NCBI GenBank assembly: GCA_965229725.1
Contig: OZ245923.1
Coordinates: forward strand, 992,001-1,056,000
Source of the DNA: Aquirickettsia sp965229725
GTDB taxonomy: Bacteria; Pseudomonadota; Alphaproteobacteria; Rickettsiales; Midichloriaceae
DNA: 64,000 bases
Direction: 5' to 3'
Within the stretch, counting starts at the first letter, position 1. Every line of letters starts with the position of its first letter. This document shows, piece after piece, positions 57,701-64,000 of the stretch. The notes under the pieces were generated by a model, which did no database searches, had not been told where the DNA came from, and was given only the letters and a program-made list of their open reading frames with translations. The position numbers were made by a program, and so were the translations under genes.

Positions 57701-58083
57701 TTGAAGATCAAGAATTAAATCCAAAAATCATTACTAAAGATTCAATCTTGATACCAAAAAACTATATAAATAATGAAGCCCTCAGATGCATGATGTATAG
57801 AAAAATAATGTCCTTAGATACTTTAGAAGAGTTTGATAAGTTGATGGATGAGCTGATTGATAGATTCGGTGCATTGCCTATTGAAGTCAAAAATTTAATT
57901 GATGTTGCAAAAATTAAATTTTTTGCTAAAAAATGTTTAGTTGAAAGAATAGAAATATATAAAGAGCAATCCATTATTAAATTTAGCAAAATCAATGCAA
58001 AAAGCACTCAATTCTTTAAGGATTTTGAAGTTTTAAATAATCTATTGAAAGCTAAATCCAACAAAGTAATCTGCAACAATTGA
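54736..58083 (+). CDS. mfd: Transcription-repair coupling factor
   Basis: The 1115-residue protein has UvrB-like N-terminal domains, the RNA polymerase interaction domain (PGELVVHKKFGIGKYEGI) and a RecG-like translocase. GDVGFGKTEIAMRAAF is near 617, DEEQNFGVAQKE near 719 and QIIESGLDIENANT in motif V. The TRCF domain is at the C terminus. It removes stalled RNA polymerase and recruits UvrA. The start is TTG; no better ATG is visible. Confidence 0.96.
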   Translation: MLSVNYQKIEKNLYSPRYTKAYVLNKLLNENTSILHITNSEKSALELYNFAKFFISSNAQAIYLPASDSNPYSSNNCTNFAHRASALHKLSKPINNKRLVISSIAGAIQHIPPIDIIQEISKNLQINKQYDFSELVRFLHNIGYKRVDTVEEFGEFSVRGGIIDIAMFNHDYGIRLNFTNNNLEIIKKFDLHTQTSIEKIEYTTIIPAHEIFLGTSLKDSFFSSCSKQFDASTIEYLHSINDAKFREEVSCLQSIYYKNPSCIFDYVIKDTIIVKEHDIQLHIEEHWQLLDKKYRAKIEDNDSLHLLHSPFEIYLSPANINTKAAAFPNFTLTQFNNNEEDKFEQINNIYHTSKLDNISELEGLKKFLFSKNASFKDKKIALLLSSESKLDRIKNYLSQQGYDLDIISNIDEIKISKKRFFLSKLSFETGFITDDLVFITEKDIFGKAAIYSSSKKKNIKKFSQSSHSLYPGELVVHKKFGIGKYEGIQEIKANNIIKDFIQITYHNDDKLFVPIEDFALITKYGNNDISSLDQLGKNSWKLRKSKAKDKIEKIAKKLIDIAAQRKLKKGIELNPIYTSYEKFCNSFEHIETDDQISAIEDIIKDFSSGSAADRLICGDVGFGKTEIAMRAAFIAVKGDDPAQVAILAPTTLLVKQHYRTLSSRFAGFDVKIKAISRNNTKKENDKIKADLKSGEIDIIIGTHSLLTDSISFKNLALAIVDEEQNFGVAQKEKLKQFKKNIHVLTLSATPIPRTLQMSLVGIRDLSIISTPPISRKSIKTYVLPFSLEVLKQAISRENGRGGIVLIVTPRIQYLDDIEKLIKKHFSHLTSRTIHGKADSKSIEKTLLELRKNDIDILISTQIIESGLDIENANTIVIDKSNMFGLSQLYQIRGRVGRRNQQAYAYLTYDPKNKFKPEIQERLSTIQSLDQLGSSLSLATADMDMRGYGNLIGDEQSGNIRDIGVELYQQMLFDTIKILEEGGAHKNATFEDQELNPKIITKDSILIPKNYINNEALRCMMYRKIMSLDTLEEFDKLMDELIDRFGALPIEVKNLIDVAKIKFFAKKCLVERIEIYKEQSIIKFSKINAKSTQFFKDFEVLNNLLKAKSNKVICNN

Positions 58084-58121
58084 TATTATCAGAATGATAA
58101 AAATTAAAAAAGCTGGATAAT

Positions 58122-59609
58122 TTATTTCCCCAATCTTATTTCAGAATTTTCTCTACTTTCCTTTAATTTACTTTGATGCTGATTTTGTGACATTTTTGGA
58201 TCTGGTTTGAACTTATAATCATTCCCGAATAATTCTGCATCAACAGGATCATATCCTTCATCTTTTTGCGCTTTTTGATTAACTACGTCATATTTTTTCA
58301 AATTACCCTCCTCTAAAGTACTGCTTATGCCCAATAACATTTCATTCTCTTTGATTTGTTTTAAACTTACCTTTATGTGATCAGTAAGCTCTTCTTCATC
58401 TATATTCTGCTTTTTATATTCTGGAACGATATTGAGTACTTTTTCTGCAATCCAATCTTTTGCTTTCCCCACTACATCTAAAATCTCTTTTTCATAAATA
58501 TATCCACTTACAACTCCAACAGCACTTCCTGCAGATATTGCCAGCGTTGTAGCCATAATACCTGCACCTATCATAGGTATTGTGGCTCCCATACCAAATC
58601 CTAATATGCCGCAAATTATTGCACAACCAACCTTACTGTAAGTAGGCCATAATTGATCAACATCCTTTTTAAATTTTTGCTTACTATTATTATAAATATC
58701 CTCTGGTCTTTTGCCCTCACCAGCACTTTCATTATAGGAATTTAAATCAGATAAAGCTTTATTAAGGCCATCATATGCTTCATATACAGCAGAGCCTCCC
58801 ACTACAAGTTTAGCAGGAATATTGTTTGCCATTCCTGCTGTTGCACAAAGCATTGCTGCGAGTGGAAGACTTGTAACTGCACCATCTAATCCCGCAACTC
58901 CTGTTGCCAGAGCCACAGCTCCTAATTCTGCAAGCTTATCTCCTATATAACTATCAATATACCCTTTAGCATAGAAACTCTCTTTATATTGATTTAATGC
59001 TATATCCTCTAACAATGCTCCCAAAGCACTAGCACCACCAATACCAATATATGAAGTTCCTAAAGGAGTCGCTAAGCTTGCCCCTCCTGCTACAACAGCC
59101 ATCAATAAACTTGCCCCTATTCTTTGACATTTAAATCTATCATTACTTCCATCGGCATTTTTTTGACAAAATCCATATCTACCAGTATTTAGTAACTCCT
59201 CATATTTTTTATCCTCTCCTTTTGCATCTTTGAATCTATCTACAAAAATGCAATCATCAAAATTTCCACCACTAAAAGCACAAGCAATATGAGTCTTATC
59301 AAATCCCCAATATTTATCAATAGTGTTGCCTTTGATTTTCTTTAGCACTTTAGTAATCGCATGGTCATCACCTTTTTCCTCAGGAGGCCAATAATTGTCA
59401 ATCCGTATTTTAATTGTTTTCTCTTTATAAGATGGATCATCAATGGCTAAGCATTGTTTTACATAATCCACAAAACTTTTTTGATACGCTAAGTCCTCTT
59501 TGTTGTTATACCCCTCAAGGTAATTTTCAAGAAATTGAGAATTTTTTTGCTCATCTCTTGAAATATATATTGTAACTAACTCATTGTCAGGCGTATCTCC
59601 ATCGTCCAT
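58122..59609 (-). CDS. Orphan protein with central hydrophobic segments, possible effector
   Basis: I do not recognise this 495-residue protein. The first 165 residues are soluble and include EEKGDDHAITKVLKKIKGN. They are followed by hydrophobic small-residue stretches near 170-200 (ASLLMAVVAGGASLATPLGT), 235-265 and 325-370 (GCAIICGILGFGMGATIPMI, LAISAGSAVGVVSGYIYEKE). The last 110 residues are hydrophilic (DEEELTDHIKV). There is no N-terminal signal. GGTGAGG precedes the ATG. The plan, soluble ends around membrane-active middle, resembles inclusion or vacuole membrane effectors, which is inference. Confidence 0.6.
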   Translation of the reverse strand: MDDGDTPDNELVTIYISRDEQKNSQFLENYLEGYNNKEDLAYQKSFVDYVKQCLAIDDPSYKEKTIKIRIDNYWPPEEKGDDHAITKVLKKIKGNTIDKYWGFDKTHIACAFSGGNFDDCIFVDRFKDAKGEDKKYEELLNTGRYGFCQKNADGSNDRFKCQRIGASLLMAVVAGGASLATPLGTSYIGIGGASALGALLEDIALNQYKESFYAKGYIDSYIGDKLAELGAVALATGVAGLDGAVTSLPLAAMLCATAGMANNIPAKLVVGGSAVYEAYDGLNKALSDLNSYNESAGEGKRPEDIYNNSKQKFKKDVDQLWPTYSKVGCAIICGILGFGMGATIPMIGAGIMATTLAISAGSAVGVVSGYIYEKEILDVVGKAKDWIAEKVLNIVPEYKKQNIDEEELTDHIKVSLKQIKENEMLLGISSTLEEGNLKKYDVVNQKAQKDEGYDPVDAELFGNDYKFKPDPKMSQNQHQSKLKESRENSEIRLGK

Positions 59610-59747
59610 AATTAAACCTCACCAAAAAATCACATTCAAGCAAAGCTATCATAATAATTTTGAGAGAACAATAAATTTGATACATAAATAAAACATATCG
59701 TTTTTTTAACGTTGGAGAATACTCAAGAATAATATTAAATGTCTAGT

Positions 59748-62700
59748 CTAATATTCATATTTCCAATTTATACCAAGACTGCTCTCACTAGTCGCACTAG
59801 TGTCGCTCTCAATAAAAATACGCGGTGATATTTCAATCTCAACATGCGCTTTTTCACTGCCAGCTTGAATACCTCTTTCTACTTCAAAGTAGACTTTATT
59901 ACCAATATATTTCCCTACACCTATTGTAGTATCATCATTAACTGTATTATTAGTGACGCTTATATTATCAACACCAAAAAGGTTTCTAATTTTACCTAAA
60001 GGATCTATAATACTACCACCTTTACCTAATAATTTTTTAAGGCTTGCTGCTAATTGTATTACTTGTATTGGAGTAATTTTCGTTGCTGTTTTACCGAACA
60101 ATAAAAGAGATAAAACATCTTCTTGCGGCATTATAGGAATTGACTCTATCCTTAATAATGGATTTTTTACTGACCCAGTCAGTATGACTTTTATCTCCAC
60201 ATCAGACTGAGTTATACTGCCAATAATATTTAAAAATGGAGAGGGCGGCACCTTCCCTTCAAACAATAATTCAGCTTTTTTTAAATAAAGGTTTTTTCCA
60301 AACTCCTCATATCGTCCTCGAATACTATTAAGTTTACCACTAATCTCTAAATCAGATGTAGTACCTCTTAAAGATAGCTTCCCTTGTAATTCTGCATCTA
60401 ACCCCAAACCTCGTATAAATACTTTGCGATCTGCTCTTATTCCTATGTTAAGTGCCATTATATAAGGTTTCTGTGTAGATCCCAATGTAGTCAGCTTAGA
60501 AGAATTATTAGGGATAGTAGCAACAATGTTTAATTCTGGAATATTTTGGATAATACGCTCTGGCAAACGAATTTCTATTAGATCACTTTGTAATGTTCCT
60601 CTAATTTCCCCTGCTTTATCATTACCTGCCACAGTAATATTACCAGAAATAATTCCATAAAATCTGGGGTGATTAAGGAGTTCAAATTTCTTAGTAGCAA
60701 GGTTTAAATTATATTCATATTGTCTGAAATTAGTGAAATTGACTTTTCCCTTGCTAATAATTTTATTGCCTTTAGCATCCTCAGCATGAAAATTAGTTAG
60801 ATTGATTGATCTGTTATTTAAATTAAGTGCGAGGGTGATTTTATTTAGATTTATTTGCATGGGCAAATAATTATATGATCCATTTTTTAGGCTGATATTT
60901 CCAAAAAATTGTGGAGAATTTAAATTACCGGATATTTTAATTTTACCCTTTATATCACCTTTTATAATATGCTCTGGTGATAAAAATAGCTCCAATAATT
61001 TGGCACTATTTAGCGCCATATTAACACTACCTTCAATTGGCGCTGTTTTATCTAATGAGAGCTTAAGAGGGTTGAGACTAAAGTGAGCTGGCAAATTTAA
61101 ATCAATACGTGAATTTATTTTTGAATTATCCCTGACAATAGTGTTGATGATTGCTTTACCATTATGCAACATTACATGAGATTCTATATTAGATAATTGA
61201 AGAGATGAATTTAACTTCATGTTAATAAATTCAGCCTGTAATTCTAATTTCGGCGATTGGATATCCCCACTAATATTTAAATTAATATTTGCTTTAGAGT
61301 TATTAAATATTTCTGATTTATCTGCCCATAATTCATAAAGAGGAATATTCTTGCCTTTAACTGTTGCATCAATTACCTCATCTTTTTGCTTTATATCAAT
61401 CGCACACCTGCCTCTGCCAATTACTAAATTTGGCATTGTGAGAATAAATATATCTCCTTGTTTTTGTGTAGCAATTTTTGTTTTGCTGCTGAATGGAATA
61501 TTTTGATAATAACCTTGTAAGGATGCTATTTTAAAATACCAATTGTTTTTAGATATAAAATTTACATCTCCAATGGTAGCAATATGAAATTGTTTTAGTG
61601 AGCCACCAGTGGCATCAATCTGAGTAGTCCACTTATCATTATCTCTTAAAGAAGTAAATGATGCTTTATCAACAATGATATTATTAAAGAAGATATTTGT
61701 TGATTTTATCTTTATAAAATTAGGAATGCTATTCCACAGATCATCAAATTCTATTTGAGTTTGCACAGATAATGCCTTTACTTGCTCTAATTCAATATTC
61801 TTGAAATTAAGTTTCACAGATGCAGTTTGTATTTGTGTAATTTTTCTCGAGCTTAATTTAACAGAAATTTCTGCACTTCCATAAAATGAATTAGGTATAT
61901 AATTATGAAATTTCTCAATACTAGGAATTTGGGCATATAATTTCCCTTCCATGATAGTAGTATTTCTATCTATAAGAAGCGATCCCTTAAGCTTACTATT
62001 AAGATAATTTCCTGAGATATTATCTAGCTTAAGCATAGTATCAAACCATTCATATCGCATTGTAGCTTTATCATGTTCTGATAAGACAATATTGATGTTA
62101 CCACTCCATTTTTGAGCATTTTTTTCACTGGTTATATTAGTAGTCATATCTGGAATAATATGCTTAAGATACGTAGCATCATACGAATGAAGTGTTGTTT
62201 TAATTATTGGACTTTGGATAGTTCCAGAAACAATAGCATCTGCCTGCAATCCACCACTCATATTTTTTATCCAATTGCTAACGTCTATTTTATCTGTACG
62301 TAATGTTGCTGTCAGCGCATTAGTAGAAATGTTTAATGCACCATTGCCAAATATATTTAAATTTGGACTAGAAAGATTCATGGATGTTACAGTGAGTAAA
62401 TCTTCATTTAGAAGAAAATTACCTGTGGAATTTAAACTTATTTTTTGAAATCCAAGCAATGGCCTTTTTGCAGTTACTAGAGTTTCAAATGCAACTTTTT
62501 TTGATGAAGATAACCAATTAACAGATCCCATAAATGAACTAATTAAATCTTCCTTTAATTGCGTTATTGATTTTATAATAATCAACTCATCTATATTGAT
62601 CTTTTGCACTGAGATATCTAAATTTCCAGTATCCTTATTATTAGAAACATTAATCTCAGGAACCCTTGATACAACTAATTTATTGGCGGTAATTTTACTG

Positions 62701-63029
62701 AAAATCAGATGTTTTTTAATATTGAAAGTAGGTAAAAGTCCAACAGATAAATCATTTATTTTAAGCCATACACCTTGCGCGTCAAGCAATGATACTTGCT
62801 CTATTTTAGCAATGAATGGTAAATCAAAACTGATTCCCTGAGCTCTAACCTTATAGCCTAAACTTTTTGACAATTGATTTTCAGTTTGATCTTGAATAAA
62901 AGCTTTGCCTGATTCACTAGATAGCCAATATAGCGCTCCTGCAAGTGCTAATAATACTACCATTAACACAACTGATAAAAGCTTAAGTAACAAATCAACA
63001 ATTTTTTTAATATGAAAATTATATGTCAT
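59748..63029 (-). CDS. tamB: Translocation and assembly module protein TamB
   Basis: The 1093-residue protein has one N-terminal membrane helix (about 12-34), a long beta-rich AsmA-like body and the DUF490/TamB C-terminal domain (ILGSITQSDVEIKVILTG-like, SIPIMPQEDVLSLLLFGK, ESDTSATSESSLGINWKY). It spans the periplasm and works with TamA in outer membrane protein insertion or lipid transport. The ATG at 63027-63029 overlaps the tamA stop by one base; a TTG one codon earlier is possible. Confidence 0.93.
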   Translation of the reverse strand: MTYNFHIKKIVDLLLKLLSVVLMVVLLALAGALYWLSSESGKAFIQDQTENQLSKSLGYKVRAQGISFDLPFIAKIEQVSLLDAQGVWLKINDLSVGLLPTFNIKKHLIFSKITANKLVVSRVPEINVSNNKDTGNLDISVQKINIDELIIIKSITQLKEDLISSFMGSVNWLSSSKKVAFETLVTAKRPLLGFQKISLNSTGNFLLNEDLLTVTSMNLSSPNLNIFGNGALNISTNALTATLRTDKIDVSNWIKNMSGGLQADAIVSGTIQSPIIKTTLHSYDATYLKHIIPDMTTNITSEKNAQKWSGNINIVLSEHDKATMRYEWFDTMLKLDNISGNYLNSKLKGSLLIDRNTTIMEGKLYAQIPSIEKFHNYIPNSFYGSAEISVKLSSRKITQIQTASVKLNFKNIELEQVKALSVQTQIEFDDLWNSIPNFIKIKSTNIFFNNIIVDKASFTSLRDNDKWTTQIDATGGSLKQFHIATIGDVNFISKNNWYFKIASLQGYYQNIPFSSKTKIATQKQGDIFILTMPNLVIGRGRCAIDIKQKDEVIDATVKGKNIPLYELWADKSEIFNNSKANINLNISGDIQSPKLELQAEFINMKLNSSLQLSNIESHVMLHNGKAIINTIVRDNSKINSRIDLNLPAHFSLNPLKLSLDKTAPIEGSVNMALNSAKLLELFLSPEHIIKGDIKGKIKISGNLNSPQFFGNISLKNGSYNYLPMQINLNKITLALNLNNRSINLTNFHAEDAKGNKIISKGKVNFTNFRQYEYNLNLATKKFELLNHPRFYGIISGNITVAGNDKAGEIRGTLQSDLIEIRLPERIIQNIPELNIVATIPNNSSKLTTLGSTQKPYIMALNIGIRADRKVFIRGLGLDAELQGKLSLRGTTSDLEISGKLNSIRGRYEEFGKNLYLKKAELLFEGKVPPSPFLNIIGSITQSDVEIKVILTGSVKNPLLRIESIPIMPQEDVLSLLLFGKTATKITPIQVIQLAASLKKLLGKGGSIIDPLGKIRNLFGVDNISVTNNTVNDDTTIGVGKYIGNKVYFEVERGIQAGSEKAHVEIEISPRIFIESDTSATSESSLGINWKYEY

Positions 63030-64000
63030 CAAAATGCCTGCCCTATACTAAAATATAATTGGTATGCTTTATCTATACCACCAGCACGTTTGTGCAAAGG
63101 CATTGCTATATCTGCTCGCAAAGGTCCAAACTGAGTATAATAACGTAATCCAACTCCAACACCACAACGCATTCCATTCTTAAAATTAGGAATTACAGAA
63201 TCATATACATTTCCCGCATCAACAAAAGCGACTATTCCATAGTCATTATTAATGCGTATCCTCAATTCTGTAGAAAGCTCAATAAATGAACGCCCCCCTA
63301 GGGGAATATTTTTTTTACCAATTGGCCCTACTGATTGGTATTCATATCCTCTTAAAGAACCACCTCCTCCTATATAAAAGCGTTTTGTTGCAGGTATGGT
63401 AGTGTTTGCGCCAATAATGCTTCCTGTGGCTGTACGCAGTGCTATTATTGGTTTGCCAATTACTGGTATGGAGTGATATATGGTACCACTCAATTTATTT
63501 TTGATAAAAGTAGTGCTGCTATTTAGAGTATTTAAGCTTGGTTCAATATTAATCTTAAATGTCCAACCCTTTTTAGGATTAAGTATATCATCTCGTTTAT
63601 CTTGCGAAACAAACATAGGCACAGAGAGCAACATTAAATTTTTAGAATTATCTTGTTTTTTAACCTGTTCAAAATTATATTTCGCTCCTATACCAATAAT
63701 TCTTTTATTGCTAAGATCACGCTCAATATTGCCCGATATATCAAATCCTTTAGATCGATATGCTTCATTGCTCTCTTTTTTAAAGGTACCATCTATTTTT
63801 AAACGTTGATTATCTTTTAAGAAAAAAGGCTTAACTAATTGCACTCCCAGTTGACTTTTTATTTTTGCTAAGGATAGTGATGCAGAAAATTTTTCTCCGT
63901 GTCCCAAAAAATTATTGTGTTCCCACTTTGTATTGAACCCTAAACCAATATCTGTACTATAACTTATACCTGTTTTTATTGATCGATACTTTCCTTCCTT
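63029..64000 (-). CDS. tamA: Outer membrane assembly protein TamA, C-terminal part (5' end outside window)
   Basis: The frame is open to the window edge (324 codons counted). It encodes the bacterial surface antigen (Omp85) barrel: strands such as GLGFNTKWEHNNFLGHGEKF, RFYIGGGGSLRGYEYQSVGP and the end FGPLRADIAMPLHKR … QLYFSIGQAF. The GGGGSLRGYE loop 6 motif (RGY) is conserved. With tamB overlapping it by one base, TamA is preferred over BamA. The POTRA domains lie upstream. Confidence 0.92.
   Translation of the reverse strand, partial: KEGKYRSIKTGISYSTDIGLGFNTKWEHNNFLGHGEKFSASLSLAKIKSQLGVQLVKPFFLKDNQRLKIDGTFKKESNEAYRSKGFDISGNIERDLSNKRIIGIGAKYNFEQVKKQDNSKNLMLLSVPMFVSQDKRDDILNPKKGWTFKINIEPSLNTLNSSTTFIKNKLSGTIYHSIPVIGKPIIALRTATGSIIGANTTIPATKRFYIGGGGSLRGYEYQSVGPIGKKNIPLGGRSFIELSTELRIRINNDYGIVAFVDAGNVYDSVIPNFKNGMRCGVGVGLRYYTQFGPLRADIAMPLHKRAGGIDKAYQLYFSIGQAF

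Noticed and set aside
1..64000. CRISPR arrays, rRNA genes, prophage or a conjugative (rvh/tra) cluster
   Set aside because: No regularly spaced repeats, rRNA sequence, phage structural genes or type IV secretion genes are visible in the window.

Overview
The window is an AT-rich stretch (roughly one-third G+C by eye, not computed) of a bacterial chromosome that looks like an obligate intracellular alphaproteobacterium of the order Rickettsiales. Supporting signs: a 17 kDa-antigen glycine-zipper lipoprotein, a tiny DUF2706-like lipoprotein between fabI and ndk, a tRNA-Gly(TCC)-tuf unit, ProP-type MFS and RelA/SpoT hydrolase modules, a CADD/TenA-like protein known from Chlamydia and Rickettsia, an ankyrin-type protein, and many decayed insertion sequences and pseudogenes. 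I cannot place it at genus level; Midichloriaceae or Rickettsiaceae relatives of protist hosts are plausible.

Layout. 1-7977: end of dnaE, comM/yifB, an orphan coiled-coil protein, feoB-feoA behind a possible iron-responsive promoter, an orphan hydrophobic protein and a Bcr-type MFS exporter. 8141-17744: rplM-rpsI, a short secreted beta-propeller protein, a DUF486 membrane protein, a gene broken by two in-frame TAG codons, another gene remnant, the CADD homologue, lon-rsfS, mreD-mrdA. 17806-24366: a full-length IS3-family element beside an IS630-like stub, the tolC-sppA-(secreted protein) cluster, then a graveyard of IS ends and a pseudogene truncated by an IS982 remnant. 24627-33229: ftsH, ppsR, the 17 kDa antigen, fabI, ndk, tRNA-Lys, an MFS transporter fused to a (p)ppGpp-hydrolase-type HD domain, tRNA-Gly and tuf. 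33230-35591: a second graveyard in which IS982, IS256, IS3 and IS1-like pieces are spliced end to end. 35592-64000: rpsM-rpsK-rpoA-rplQ, an 883-residue orphan protein, gmk-rlmE, gshB, rpe, glpX-recO, a sodium/solute symporter overlapping a histidine kinase, a frameshifted ankyrin gene, glutamate decarboxylase, clpB, birA, mfd, a 495-residue orphan with hydrophobic segments, and tamA-tamB.

How it fits together. The conserved genes cover protein quality control (Lon, FtsH, ClpB), ribosomes (S9, L13, S13, S11, L17, RsfS, EF-Tu, RlmE), envelope building (MreD, PBP2, TolC, TamAB), iron uptake (FeoAB) and redox and carbon metabolism (GshB, Rpe, GlpX, glutamate decarboxylase). Scattered among them are orphan proteins that could act on the host.

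The most unusual observations are: (1) four IS-encoded reading frames, two of them present in duplicate copies, are each broken at an A-run where one extra A restores the expected protein; (2) a transporter fused to an HD hydrolase; (3) three unrelated orphan or ankyrin proteins ending in HDEL, HDEF or HSEL, resembling the eukaryotic ER-retrieval signal; (4) a CbrA-like symporter/kinase pair encoded as two overlapping genes.
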